Of a stretch of 64,000 bases of DNA, positions 1-8,938 are shown piece by piece (position 1 is the stretch's first letter; each line of letters begins with the position of its first letter). The DNA comes from Leadbetterella sp. Lineage in GTDB: Bacteria > Bacteroidota > Bacteroidia > Cytophagales > Spirosomataceae. Where the stretch lies: NCBI GenBank assembly GCA_019638185.1, contig JAHBUH010000022.1:1-64000 (forward strand), in the 5' to 3' direction. Both the position numbers and the translations under genes were made by a program. Below the pieces are notes generated by a model. That model had not been told where the DNA came from and searched no databases. It worked only from the letters and a program-made list of their open reading frames with translations.

Positions 1-537
1 GGCCAGGTCGCTGTAGTATTTTGTAGCCTGGGTGGCATCCAGGGCCTTCTGCACATGCGGGGCAAACGCCTGGGTCAGCTGGGCGGTGGTCACGCGCTTC
101 AGAAACTGGGTAGCCGCATCTTTTTCACCTCTTAAAATATTAAAAGCATCGGTAATGGTCAGTTGCTTAATCGCCGAAACAAAGATAGGAGTAGCCTCTT
201 TCGCCGCTCTTTCTGCTCCCCGGTTCAGGGCTGTCACAAATTTATCCACCTCATTTCCCAGCCCGATATTCCTCAGGGTATTTTCCACTTTCTGCACTTC
301 AGGCGGAAAAGGAATCCGGATAAGCGAGTTACCCAGGTAGCCGTCAAGCGCCGACGCCTGCGTGGCCCCGTTCGTGATACCTACCACCAGCGCCTCTTTC
401 AGGCCATTAGCCACCTCGCCTTCGGTTAGGGGCGCATTATTCAAAACACCGCCTAAAACACTTCCTAAGTTTACATTCTGGGCACATGACACCAGCGCCA
501 TGGCCAGAAAGGGAATAATGATAATTTTCTTTAACAT
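1..537 (-). CDS. DUF4197 family lipoprotein, C-terminus cut by window edge
   Basis: Reading leftward from an ATG at 537, the first 179 codons are open to the window edge, so the C-terminus is missing. The N-terminus is a lipoprotein signal with lipobox LVSC, followed by a polar segment and alpha-helical sequence (ALVVGITNGATQ, VTALNRGAERAAKEA) that matches my memory of DUF4197 proteins. This family has no established function. The protein should be anchored in the outer membrane or the inner leaflet of the envelope. It is divergent from cinA, with about 100 bases between them. Family call from motif memory; lipoprotein status is read directly. Confidence 0.8.
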   Translation of the reverse strand, partial: MLKKIIIIPFLAMALVSCAQNVNLGSVLGGVLNNAPLTEGEVANGLKEALVVGITNGATQASALDGYLGNSLIRIPFPPEVQKVENTLRNIGLGNEVDKFVTALNRGAERAAKEATPIFVSAIKQLTITDAFNILRGEKDAATQFLKRVTTAQLTQAFAPHVQKALDATQATKYYSDLA

Positions 538-568
538 GATTTTTAAATAACTGTTTGTTGTATTAGAC

Positions 569-577
569 GCAAAAATA
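569..577 (-). promoter_or_regulatory. Putative -7 element for the DUF4197 gene
   Basis: On the minus strand this reads TATTTTTGC, a match to the Bacteroidota -7 consensus TAnnTTTG, about 32 bases before the ATG at 537. No clear -33 TTTG is present at the expected distance. Confidence 0.4.
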
Positions 578-638
578 GAGACTTTTGTAACGTTAATAGA
601 TAAACGATTTATAAAAGTAGACCAACCGATCCATTTCC

Positions 639-1889
639 ATGAGCCCGATAACCGCAGAAATAGTCACTATCGGTGACGAGATCCTTTACGGACAGATCAC
701 CGATACGAACTCGCAATGGATGGCCGAAGAGCTCTCGGCGCTGGGAATTAAAGTACTGCGGACCACTTCGGTGGCCGATACCGCGTCAGAGATCATTGCG
801 GCCCTGGATGAATCCCTTAACCGCTCGGATATCGTGCTGTTTACCGGCGGACTGGGCCCTACCAAAGACGATGTCACAAAAAAAACACTGTGCGATTATA
901 CCGGTGACCAGCTGGAGATCAACGCCCGCGCCGAAGCACATATCCGGCACCTCTTTGAAAGCCGGGGCCTGCCCTTTACCGAAATAAACCGGCAGCAGGC
1001 CGCGGTTCCGTCACGCTGCGAATACCTCCACAATGCCGCAGGCACGGCGCCGGGCATGTGGTTCAGTTTCCAGGGACGGGTGATCGTTTCCATGGCCGGG
1101 GTGCCCTCAGAGATGAAATACCTGATGCGCCACGAGGTGCTTCCCCGCATCAGGGAGCGCTTCAGCACGCCACCCATCACCCACCGCTACCTTAAAACCA
1201 CCGGTATCGGCGAGTCTTTCCTGGCGGAGAAAATTGCACAATGGGAAGACAGCCTGCCGTCACATATTAAGCTGGCTTACCTGCCATCGGTGGCGGAAGT
1301 GAAGCTGCGACTTACGGCCTTCGGCGAAAATACAGAGGCCGAACTGGACGCAAAAGTAAATGAAGTGCTCCCCCTGATCCGGGAATATGTCTATGCCACA
1401 GAAGACATTTCGCTGGAAGAAGCCATCGGAAAGCTTCTCCTGGAGCGGGAAGCCACCCTATCTACCGCCGAGAGCTGCACAGGCGGGAATATTGCCCGTG
1501 AGATCACGAAGATAGCCGGAAGTTCAGCCTATTTCCTGGGGAGTGTGGTGAGCTACGCCAATTCAGCAAAATTGGATATTTTAAAGGTTAAATCAGAAAC
1601 TTTGAGTAATTTTGGGGCCGTAAGTGAACCTACCGTAATAGAAATGGCCGAAGGCGTGCAGCGTTTAACAGGATCTACCTTTGCAGTTTCCACTTCGGGA
1701 ATAGCAGGGCCCGGTGGCGGTACCCCGGAAAAACCCGTAGGGACCATCTGGATGGCCGTTACCAACGGGCAGGAAACGGTGACCCGGAAGCTGAGCCTGG
1801 GTAAAGACCGGTTAACCAACATCACCTATACCACCCGGGCGGCTTTAAACTTATTACGACTTCAACTAACTGGCAAATGGCAAAAATAG
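639..1889 (+). CDS. cinA: CinA family protein (nicotinamide-nucleotide amidohydrolase)
   Basis: This 416-residue protein has the full two-domain CinA layout. Residues 1 to about 170 are a MoCF-like domain (AEIVTIGDEILYGQ, then FTGGLGPTKDD), and the last ~160 residues are the CinA C-terminal amidase domain (TAESCTGGNIAREIT, STSGIAGPGGGTPEKPVGT). Members deamidate nicotinamide mononucleotide in NAD recycling, and some also act as ADP-ribose pyrophosphatase. Length is normal for the family. The 3' end overlaps the next gene by 13 bases, so the two are very likely co-transcribed and translationally coupled. Confidence 0.95.
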   Translation: MSPITAEIVTIGDEILYGQITDTNSQWMAEELSALGIKVLRTTSVADTASEIIAALDESLNRSDIVLFTGGLGPTKDDVTKKTLCDYTGDQLEINARAEAHIRHLFESRGLPFTEINRQQAAVPSRCEYLHNAAGTAPGMWFSFQGRVIVSMAGVPSEMKYLMRHEVLPRIRERFSTPPITHRYLKTTGIGESFLAEKIAQWEDSLPSHIKLAYLPSVAEVKLRLTAFGENTEAELDAKVNEVLPLIREYVYATEDISLEEAIGKLLLEREATLSTAESCTGGNIAREITKIAGSSAYFLGSVVSYANSAKLDILKVKSETLSNFGAVSEPTVIEMAEGVQRLTGSTFAVSTSGIAGPGGGTPEKPVGTIWMAVTNGQETVTRKLSLGKDRLTNITYTTRAALNLLRLQLTGKWQK

Positions 1890-3118
1890 AGATTTTAATG
1901 CCCAATATGGGGGAAAGCATCTTCGAATGTACCGTACTGAAATGGCTGATCAAAGAGGGCGACCGCGTAGAGGCAGACGACATGATCATTGAAGTAGCCA
2001 CCGATAAGATCGATACGGAGATCGGCTCCTCCCACAGCGGTGTCATTACGCGGTTCCTGGTACAGGAAGGGGATATCGCCCAGATCGGGAAGCCGATCTG
2101 TGAAATCGAAGTGGAAGGTGCAGCCCCGGCCCGGCCGGAAGTACCGGAAATAAAGGCCGTTCAGGAGCTGGAAGCTGACATTAAAAAGGCCGTGGAAACC
2201 GCAGCCCCGTTAAGCCCGGCAGAGGGGGGCCGCTTTTATTCCCCGCTGGTGCTGAGTATAGCCCGCCAGGAAAATATTTCCAGGGAGGAACTGGAGAAAA
2301 TCCCGGGAACGGGACAAAATCAGCGGGTGACCAAAGACGATATGCTGAGTTATATGGAGGGCAGAACCCACGGTTCCTCACCCGTTCAGCCTCAGATCAC
2401 CCCTGCCTCCGGTACTGACCAGGTCATTGAAATGGACCGGATGCGGAAGATGATCGCCCAGCGGATGGTGGATTCAAAACGCATTTCTCCGCACGTAACG
2501 TCGTTCATTGAGACCGACATGACGCGGGTGTCCAATTGGCGAAGCCTCATTAAAGACGATTTTAAGAAGAAATATAACGAGAACATCACTTTTACGCCCA
2601 TCCTGATCCGGGCCATTGTAGCGGCCATTCAAAAATTCCCGGCCATCAATGCCCAGGTAGACGGCGATAAGATCATTTATAAAAAAGATATCAATATCGG
2701 GATGGCCGTGGCCCTGCCCAGCGGTAACCTGATCGTTCCGGTGATCCACCAGGCCGATAAGTACAGCCTGGTCCAGCTGACGGCCAAAGTCAATGACCTG
2801 GCCTCCCGCGCCCGGAATAACCAGTTGAAACCGGAAGAGCTGGTAGGCGGAACATACACCATATCAAACATCGGGGGCTTTGGAAACCTGGCCGGCACGC
2901 CCATCATCGTACAGCCCCAGGTAGCCATTATGGCTTTCGGCGTGATCCGTAAAATGGCCGCGGTTATTGAGACCCCGGAAGGCGATGTGATCGGTATCCG
3001 TCAGAAAATGATCATTTCCCATTCGTATGACCACCGGATCGTAGATGGCTCACTGGGCGGACTGTTCCTGAAAGAGGTATCGGATCAGCTGGAGGCACAT
3101 ACGCCGGGTGAAATTTAA
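1877..3118 (+). CDS. 2-oxo acid dehydrogenase E2 (dihydrolipoamide acyltransferase)
   Basis: 413 residues with three parts in the usual order. The lipoyl domain (1-75) carries the lipoylated lysine in ATDKIDTE (K44). The peripheral-subunit-binding domain lies at about 120-155 (FYSPLVLSIARQENIS). The catalytic acyltransferase domain fills the rest and ends with the active-site motif SYDHRIVDG. It forms the core of a 2-oxo acid dehydrogenase complex and passes acyl groups to CoA. The substrate (pyruvate, 2-oxoglutarate or branched-chain) is not decided by the sequence seen here, and E1 and E3 are not in the window. The gene overlaps cinA by 13 bases. Confidence 0.93.
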   Translation: MAKIEILMPNMGESIFECTVLKWLIKEGDRVEADDMIIEVATDKIDTEIGSSHSGVITRFLVQEGDIAQIGKPICEIEVEGAAPARPEVPEIKAVQELEADIKKAVETAAPLSPAEGGRFYSPLVLSIARQENISREELEKIPGTGQNQRVTKDDMLSYMEGRTHGSSPVQPQITPASGTDQVIEMDRMRKMIAQRMVDSKRISPHVTSFIETDMTRVSNWRSLIKDDFKKKYNENITFTPILIRAIVAAIQKFPAINAQVDGDKIIYKKDINIGMAVALPSGNLIVPVIHQADKYSLVQLTAKVNDLASRARNNQLKPEELVGGTYTISNIGGFGNLAGTPIIVQPQVAIMAFGVIRKMAAVIETPEGDVIGIRQKMIISHSYDHRIVDGSLGGLFLKEVSDQLEAHTPGEI

Positions 3119-3137
3119 CAGGGAAATTCCTTATTTC

Positions 3138-3175
3138 AGGGTTACTGCTTATGATTTCGGCAGTAACCCTCTCTT
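3138..3175 (+). terminator. Terminator hairpin between the convergent E2 and M3 peptidase genes
   Basis: A perfect 11-bp stem, AGGGTTACTGC (3138-3148) with GCAGTAACCCT (3160-3170), encloses an 11-base loop and is followed by CTCTTTTT. The right arm lies inside the last codons of the minus-strand peptidase gene, so it may serve both directions. Confidence 0.8.
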
Positions 3176-5242
3176 TTTCAGCAGAGGTGTAATGGAAGGC
3201 TCTGAGCCCCTGAAGCGCTTGTACAGCTCCATCGGCTCTTCGGTATTCCCTTTTTCAAGAATATTTTTGCGGAAAGAAGCCGCCTTCTCCGGGCTGAACA
3301 GGTCGGAGTTCTTAAAGACCGAATACGCATCAGTATCCAGCACGCCTGACCAGATGTAGCTGTAATAACCGGCCGAATATCCCCCCGCAAAAACATGCTG
3401 GAAGTACGTGGTGCGGTACCGCGGAATAATAGCGCTGATCAGGCCGATTTTCTCCATAGACTGCTTTTCAAACGTATTGGCATCCAGGCTTATATCCGTA
3501 CGCCGGGTATGATAATCCAGGTCCAGCAGGGAGGCGGCCAGGTACTCGGTAGTGGCAAACCCCTGGTCAAACGTAGCGCTCTGATCCAGTTTACGGATGA
3601 GCTCATCGGGAATAACTTCGCCCGTTTTGTAATGTTTGGCGTACATTTTCAGTACTTCGGGATCGGCTGCCCAGTTTTCCATGATCTGGGAGGGCAGTTC
3701 CACAAAGTCCCTGGCCACGGCGGTTCCGGCCATGCTCCGGTAGTTTACGTTAGAGAGCAGCCCGTGCAGCGCATGACCGAACTCATGGAAGAAAGTAGTC
3801 ACTTCATCAAACGTCAGCAGAGCGGGGGCATCCGCCGTAGGAGGGGTAAAATTACATACGATGGCGATCACCGGCGGCACCCGTCTGCCGTCTTTCCGGG
3901 TTTGCGGCCGGTAGGAAGTCATCCAGGCGCCGCCTCTTTTGGAAGCACGGGGATGCATATCCATATACAGTAAACCCACTTCCGAGCCGTCCGCTTCGGT
4001 TACCTTCCATACGGTTACCTCCTCCTGGTATTTAGGCACATCGGTCAGCTGTTCAAACTGCAGGCCGTAAAGCTTCCGGGTAACCGTAAAAATACCTTCC
4101 CTGACCTTATCCAGTGCAAAATAGGGCTTCAGCTCCTGCTCATCCAGCTCAAAACGCTGCTTGCGTATCTTTTCGGTATAATACCGCCAGTCGTGCGGCT
4201 TCACGTCTCCCGGAATCCCTTCCGAAGCCATCAGTTTCTGAATGTCTGCTGCCTCGATTTTGGCGTTAGATAAAGCCGGGGCCCAAAGCTGGTTCAGCAG
4301 TTCATATACCTTTTCCGGGGTTTTCGCCATGGACTGCTCCAGCACGAAAGCCGCGTGATTTGCGTAGCCCAGCAGCCGGGCCCGCTCATTTCTCAGGTTA
4401 GAAAGCCGGATCGCATTGGCTTTATTATCGGCCTCATTATCATTATTGGCCCGGAGCTGATAGGCATTCCAGATCTTATACCGGAGATCGCGCTTCGGGG
4501 AATACTGCAGGAACGGCATGATGCTGGCATTCTGGAGGGTGAATACCCACTTGCCCTCTTTCCCCCGGGCTTTGGCGGTATTCGCCGCCGCTTCCACCAG
4601 GTTATCCGGCAGGCCGGCCAGGTCTTCCCGGTTCTCCACCACCAGTTCATAGGCATTGGTCTCCGTCAGGATATTATTGCCGAATTTCACGGAAAGTACG
4701 GATAGCTCGCCATTCAGTGCCCGTAGCTTTTCCTTATCTGCCGATGGAAGGTTAGCCCCGCTCCGGACAAAAGCCTTGTAACTCAGTTCCAGGAGCCGCG
4801 CCTGCTCGGCGGTCAGCTTCAGACTTTTTCTTTTTTCCCACAGGGTTTTCACCCTCCCGAACAGCTTTTCGTTCAGGTAAATATCATCCGAATGCCGGGC
4901 CAGTATGGGAGCCATTTCCTGGGCCAGCGCCTGGATTTCTTTGGAAGTATGCGCCGAACTCAGGTTAAAGAAAACGGTAGACACCCGGCTCAGAAGCTCA
5001 CCGGAATTTTCCATGGCCACCACCGTGTTTTCAAAAGTGGGTGCAGCAGCGGAGTTCGCTATAGCCTTTGTTTCCCCTTTCTGAATACGCATGCCTTCCA
5101 GGAAAGCCGGCTTAAAATGTTCATGACGGATCTTGTCAAAAGGCGGTACCTGGTAAGGGGTATCGTATGCTTTTAAAAAAGGATTTTCCTGTGCGGAAAC
5201 CGGGATAGCCACTGTCATAAGTAAAATCAGTAAAATCTTCAT
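3149..5242 (-). CDS. M3 family zinc metallopeptidase (Dcp/oligopeptidase A type), exported
   Basis: 697 residues with a cleavable signal peptide (MKILLILLMTVAIPVSAQ). The gluzincin motif HEFGH is at residues 486-490, with the third zinc ligand expected at E515 in VELPSQ. The C-terminal region FAGGYSAGYYSYIWSGVLD is typical of M3 peptidyl-dipeptidases. These enzymes degrade short peptides, and the signal peptide places this one in the periplasm. It is transcribed away from the small membrane protein at 5410. Whether it is a dipeptidyl carboxypeptidase or an oligopeptidase cannot be read from sequence alone. Confidence 0.93.
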   Translation of the reverse strand: MKILLILLMTVAIPVSAQENPFLKAYDTPYQVPPFDKIRHEHFKPAFLEGMRIQKGETKAIANSAAAPTFENTVVAMENSGELLSRVSTVFFNLSSAHTSKEIQALAQEMAPILARHSDDIYLNEKLFGRVKTLWEKRKSLKLTAEQARLLELSYKAFVRSGANLPSADKEKLRALNGELSVLSVKFGNNILTETNAYELVVENREDLAGLPDNLVEAAANTAKARGKEGKWVFTLQNASIMPFLQYSPKRDLRYKIWNAYQLRANNDNEADNKANAIRLSNLRNERARLLGYANHAAFVLEQSMAKTPEKVYELLNQLWAPALSNAKIEAADIQKLMASEGIPGDVKPHDWRYYTEKIRKQRFELDEQELKPYFALDKVREGIFTVTRKLYGLQFEQLTDVPKYQEEVTVWKVTEADGSEVGLLYMDMHPRASKRGGAWMTSYRPQTRKDGRRVPPVIAIVCNFTPPTADAPALLTFDEVTTFFHEFGHALHGLLSNVNYRSMAGTAVARDFVELPSQIMENWAADPEVLKMYAKHYKTGEVIPDELIRKLDQSATFDQGFATTEYLAASLLDLDYHTRRTDISLDANTFEKQSMEKIGLISAIIPRYRTTYFQHVFAGGYSAGYYSYIWSGVLDTDAYSVFKNSDLFSPEKAASFRKNILEKGNTEEPMELYKRFRGSEPSITPLLKKRGLLPKS

Positions 5243-5409
5243 AAAATCTCAGGTAGGAGTGAATGGCCCCAAAGATACGAAAATCATTTTATCCTGCCTT
5301 CCCGCACCGGCGCACCTAATTTAGAATAAGAACAATTTACCGGTTTGAGATCACTAATATCAGAAATACAGGCGATATTTGCCCCTATAATCAAACTTGG
5401 GAAAAACGT

Positions 5410-5874
5410 ATGTATCCTCATTTATTAGCGACTCATAACCTGCTCCGGTGGGTATTTTTAGTATTTATCCTGATTTCCCTGATCCAGTCTTACAGTGGCT
5501 GGTTAGGTAACAAGCCCTACACCAAAGCCGCCAATACCTTCAAAACCCTGACGGTCAGCACCATTCACCTGCAGCTGATCATCGGCCTGATCCTCTATTT
5601 TGTAAGTCCGCTGGTGGCTGAATTCCTGGGCGACGTAGGCGGTTCCATGAAAAACAAGGACCTGCGTTTCTTCGGTATGGAACATGCCATCATGATGCTG
5701 CTGGCCGTGGTATTTGTGACCATAGGTTCGGCCAAATCCAAAAGACAGGCTACCGACGCCGGCCGGTATAAAACCATAGCTATCTGGTTTACCCTGGCCC
5801 TGCTGCTGATCCTGGTAGCGGTACCTTCAGAGTTCTCGCCGATGAACATAAGACCGAACTTCAGGGGTTTCTGA
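5410..5874 (+). CDS. Small four-helix membrane protein (cytochrome b-like, uncertain)
   Basis: 154 residues with four clear hydrophobic helices: LRWVFLVFILISLI, TIHLQLIIGLILYFV, HAIMMLLAVVFVTIG and TIAIWFTLALLLILVA. Histidines lie at helix ends (H9 in ATHNLLRW, one in STIHLQ, one in GMEHAIM). Relatives in Bacteroidota are often labelled cytochrome b-like, and these histidines could be heme ligands, but no firm heme motif is visible. A single-gene unit, closed by a terminator 30 bases after the stop codon. Confidence 0.75.
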   Translation: MYPHLLATHNLLRWVFLVFILISLIQSYSGWLGNKPYTKAANTFKTLTVSTIHLQLIIGLILYFVSPLVAEFLGDVGGSMKNKDLRFFGMEHAIMMLLAVVFVTIGSAKSKRQATDAGRYKTIAIWFTLALLLILVAVPSEFSPMNIRPNFRGF

Positions 5875-5903
5875 TTTGGGGAAAAGAATATTGGAATAAA
5901 AAT

Positions 5904-5928
5904 GACGGCTGTAGCGGCCGTCTTTTTT
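5904..5928 (+). terminator. Rho-independent terminator
   Basis: Stem GACGGC (5904-5909) with GCCGTC (5917-5922), a 7-base loop and six T residues. It closes the membrane protein gene and lies between two convergent genes. Confidence 0.85.
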
Positions 5929-5937
5929 ATTTCAACC

Positions 5938-6414
5938 CTATAGCTGCTTCACCAGCTGGGGCTTGGATAGGATCACCAGCGCGAAATCATGACCGCAGGT
6001 AGTTTTCAGGTAGGTGTCTTTCCGGAGCGGAAAGCTGTAGGCATAGAGGCTGTCATTTAGCAGCTGGATATTGGTTCCTACCGGCTGGCCGTTTTCGATA
6101 CCGTATTTATAGGCCTCCAGCAACTGGCCCTTTATACTGCCATCCAGGAGCTCCGGACCGGTCAGTGCCGCACTGTACAGCTCCACCCGGTGGCCGTCTA
6201 TCTCATACGTGGCCTGGCACTCCACCCGGTAATTGCCGTTAAGCCGGGCACTCACAGCCTCCCCGACCTCACTTACTTTCTCCAGCAGCTGCTTTTCCGT
6301 CACCCGCTTTATCTTGCTGTTACGCATGACTTCTTTGATTTCAGAAGTATCGATCTGCTTTACTTTCCCGCAGGAAATAAGGCAGAGGCAGAGAATAAAA
6401 GGGAGTAGTTTCAT
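5938..6414 (-). CDS. Lipoprotein of unknown function
   Basis: 158 residues with a lipoprotein signal peptide and the lipobox LISC, followed by a polar linker and a helical stretch (TEKQLLEKVSEVGEAVSARL). The C-terminal half is mixed and contains KTTCGHDFALVILSK. I do not recognise a family. A distal cysteine-histidine pair (CGH) might bind a metal or heme, but this is speculation. It is downstream of queA on the same strand with 17 bases between, so it is probably co-transcribed. Confidence 0.75.
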   Translation of the reverse strand: MKLLPFILCLCLISCGKVKQIDTSEIKEVMRNSKIKRVTEKQLLEKVSEVGEAVSARLNGNYRVECQATYEIDGHRVELYSAALTGPELLDGSIKGQLLEAYKYGIENGQPVGTNIQLLNDSLYAYSFPLRKDTYLKTTCGHDFALVILSKPQLVKQL

Positions 6415-6431
6415 CGATGTAAAAGTTAGCT

Positions 6432-7628
6432 TTACGGCAACAGCAGGCTGGAATCACCAAAGCTCAGAAAACGGTAGTTATTTTCCCGCGCCTGCCGGTA
6501 CACTTCCTTCCAGTTTTGCTCCCCGATCAGCGCCGCTACCAGCAGCAGCAGCGTAGAAGCCGGCTGATGGAAGTTAGTGATCAGGCCTTTGCAAACCCGG
6601 AACCGGTACCCCGGGAAGATCATAATCTCTGTATTCCCGATCAGCTGCTCCTGGTTTTCCTGCTTCAGAAGGCCCAGGATGGCCTCAAAAGAGGCCTGCA
6701 TGCTGATCTCTTCATGCGGGCGGTACGGAAAGAGCTTCTCTATAAAAAACGGATTTTCACTGCCTTCCAGTATCTTCACCCCAAACCAGTACAGGCTTTC
6801 CAGGCTGCGCATAGACGTAGTACCTACCGGTACAATGAACCCATCATTTTTAAGCAGGTTTTCTATAAAGTTACGGTGCACCACCATCTGCTCAGAATGC
6901 ATGGGGTGGTTCAGGGCGTTTTCTTCCTTCACCGGCAGGAAAGTGCCGGCACCCACATGCAGGGTCACAAAACTCTTCCCGATCCCTTTCTGCTGAAGTT
7001 CTTCAAAAACGGCTTCGGTAAAGTGTAGACCGGCGGTAGGCGCGGCCACAGCACCGTCTTTTTCAGAATAAATGGTCTGGTAGTCCTGCTTATCCGACTC
7101 GGCCGCTTCCCGGTTCAGGTAAGGCGGAAGCGGGATATTGCCATAGGCCACCACTACCTGCGAGAAAGGAATTCCGCCTTCCCACTCCAGGCTGACGTGA
7201 TTTTGTGCGCTGTCAGCCAGCCAGGCTTTCAGCTGAAGGCTCCGGCCTTCGTGCCGGAATTCGCCTTCCAGGGCTTCGCCTTCCTTCCACCGGCGTTTAT
7301 TCCCGATCACACAATGCCAGGTAACCGCGCGGGTCTCTTCCATCACCAGGGGCAGCACCACGCTGGGCTCCACCGGGTTCAGGAGGAAGATCTCGATAAG
7401 AGCCCCTGTTTTCCGTTTAAAAAACAGGCGGGCCGGGATCACTTTGGTATTGTTCAGTACCAAATGGGCGTTTTCCGGCAGGTAATCGCCTATTCTCTTG
7501 AACCGGGCATGCTCAATTTCCGATTTCCGGTATACCAGCAGGCGGGATTCATCCCGCGGGCTCTCCGGAAAACGGGCAATCTGCTTATCCTCCAGCGGAT
7601 ACTGGTAATCCGAAATATTAATCTTCAT
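6432..7628 (-). CDS. queA: S-adenosylmethionine:tRNA ribosyltransferase-isomerase QueA
   Basis: Catalyses transfer of ribose from SAM to 7-aminomethyl-7-deazaguanine at tRNA position 34, the penultimate step of queuosine synthesis. Family sequence is evident throughout: PRDESRLLVYRK, HLVLNNTKVIPARL, APTAGLHFTEAVFEEL, VTLHVGAGTFLPVK and LITNFHQPASTLLLLVAAL. At 398 residues it is some 50 longer than the E. coli enzyme, with the extra length in the middle of the protein. Its start overlaps the end of the DUF1648 gene upstream by 11 bases. Confidence 0.96.
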   Translation of the reverse strand: MKINISDYQYPLEDKQIARFPESPRDESRLLVYRKSEIEHARFKRIGDYLPENAHLVLNNTKVIPARLFFKRKTGALIEIFLLNPVEPSVVLPLVMEETRAVTWHCVIGNKRRWKEGEALEGEFRHEGRSLQLKAWLADSAQNHVSLEWEGGIPFSQVVVAYGNIPLPPYLNREAAESDKQDYQTIYSEKDGAVAAPTAGLHFTEAVFEELQQKGIGKSFVTLHVGAGTFLPVKEENALNHPMHSEQMVVHRNFIENLLKNDGFIVPVGTTSMRSLESLYWFGVKILEGSENPFFIEKLFPYRPHEEISMQASFEAILGLLKQENQEQLIGNTEIMIFPGYRFRVCKGLITNFHQPASTLLLLVAALIGEQNWKEVYRQARENNYRFLSFGDSSLLLP

Positions 7629-8118
7629 CAGGCGCCTGGGTAGCCATAAGTTTGTACGGCAGATACATCAGAATAAGAAGCAGGATCAATACCCCCAGGA
7701 TCAGGAGGTAATTGTAGTTAAAGTCCAGTTTTTGCTCTTTGTGGGAATTGATATTGTACAACCCCAGCAAAACGAAGACCAGGTAGGTATTGATGAAAGC
7801 CAGCAGGGCCGAAAACCAGCCTTTCAGGAAATTCCTGACCGAGCCCGGGTTCCTTCCCCATGAACTGTTTCCCAGCAGGCGGCGGAAGTCGAGCTTCACC
7901 AGCGCGTTTTCCAGCACACCGAATAAAAAATTAAGCCCCACGATCACCCCTGCCGACCAGTAGAAAAACTGCTGTTTATTGATAAAATTAGCCGGATCAC
8001 CGGCTTCATTGAAACCCACCGCAATGCTGTCCGGTAAGGAGGCATAGCAAAAAAGTAATACTACGGTGAGGAGAAGAATAGAACCTATACGCCAAAACTT
8101 AAAAAAAATATTTGCCAT
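7618..8118 (-). CDS. DUF1648-type membrane protein
   Basis: 166-residue reading from the ATG at 8118. The longer open frame to 8292 would run over the divergent adenosyltransferase gene, so the ATG at 8118 is preferred. Four hydrophobic helices are visible. The loop after the first helix (LPDSIAVGFNEAGDPANFINKQQF) resembles DUF1648, found in small membrane proteins such as SdpI. Function is unknown. It sits directly upstream of queA with an 11-base overlap, so the two are probably translated together. Confidence 0.75.
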   Translation of the reverse strand: MANIFFKFWRIGSILLLTVVLLFCYASLPDSIAVGFNEAGDPANFINKQQFFYWSAGVIVGLNFLFGVLENALVKLDFRRLLGNSSWGRNPGSVRNFLKGWFSALLAFINTYLVFVLLGLYNINSHKEQKLDFNYNYLLILGVLILLLILMYLPYKLMATQAPDED

Positions 8119-8214
8119 TCGCTGCCCTGTCTTTATCTTTATTAAAATTAGCCCGAAACGGGAGTACAAAGGTAGCCCGGATTTGCCGGACTTCCGGAAT
8201 ATTAAAGCAGAATA

Positions 8215-8772
8215 ATGGCAAAAATTTATACGAAAGGCGGCGACAAAGGCCAGACCTCCCTGGTAGGTGGAACCCGCATTTCCAAGGATCACGACAAAAT
8301 AGAAGCTTACGGAACCGTGGATGAGCTGAACGCCTGGATCGGGGTATTAGCTGACGCCCCGGAAAACGCCGGACGCAAAGCCCTGCTCAAAGAAATCCAG
8401 GACCGACTGTTCACCCTGGGGGCCGAGCTGGCCTCCGAGCCGGAACAGACCCGGAAAAAGTTGCCTGAACTTTTTGAGTCCGATATTGAGCTGCTGGAAA
8501 AAGAGATGGACAGCTACACGGAGGCTATCCCACCGCTCAGGGCGTTTGTGCTACCGGGCGGTCACCCGCTGGTTTCTTTTGCGCATGTGGCCCGCACCGT
8601 AGCCCGCCGGGCAGAGCGCCAGGTGATCCGGCTATCCCGCTCGGAGCCCGTTAACCCGCTGATCATTAAATACCTGAACCGCCTTTCCGATTATCTCTTT
8701 GTGCTCTCCCGGAAGATCACGGAGGAGCAGGGCGCACCGGAGATAAGCTGGACACCCCGGAAACAGGAATAA
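8215..8772 (+). CDS. pduO: ATP:cob(I)alamin adenosyltransferase, PduO type
   Basis: 185 residues. The N-terminal signature YTKGGDKGQTSLVGG binds ATP. The central region contains GTVDELNAWIG and RTVARRAERQVIRL, and the C-terminal helix contains YLNRLSDYLFVLSR. All belong to the PduO/MMAB trimeric family, which makes adenosylcobalamin from cob(I)alamin and ATP. No B12-dependent enzyme or corrin transporter is nearby in this window. The gene is divergent from the DUF1648-queA unit, with about 96 bases between them. Confidence 0.95.
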   Translation: MAKIYTKGGDKGQTSLVGGTRISKDHDKIEAYGTVDELNAWIGVLADAPENAGRKALLKEIQDRLFTLGAELASEPEQTRKKLPELFESDIELLEKEMDSYTEAIPPLRAFVLPGGHPLVSFAHVARTVARRAERQVIRLSRSEPVNPLIIKYLNRLSDYLFVLSRKITEEQGAPEISWTPRKQE

Positions 8773-8938
8773 CCGGGCGCATACAGAAGTTTAATCCCAA
8801 GGTTCTTTTAACCGAATCCTATAACGCCTGACCGGAGTTACACGATGACAGGTTATCTGTTTGCCTCCTGAACTGCTTTTCTCGGCAGCCCCTCGCATCT
8901 TTTGCCGGAAACCTCTTTCAAAGACCAGTTTTCGCCCC

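Noticed and set aside
8119-8292. N-terminal extension of the DUF1648-type protein
   Set aside because: It overlaps the divergent adenosyltransferase gene and does not resemble the family.
8773-8938. Gap between the adenosyltransferase and CBM9-like genes
   Set aside because: Looked for a terminator, small gene or remnant and saw none that could be supported.
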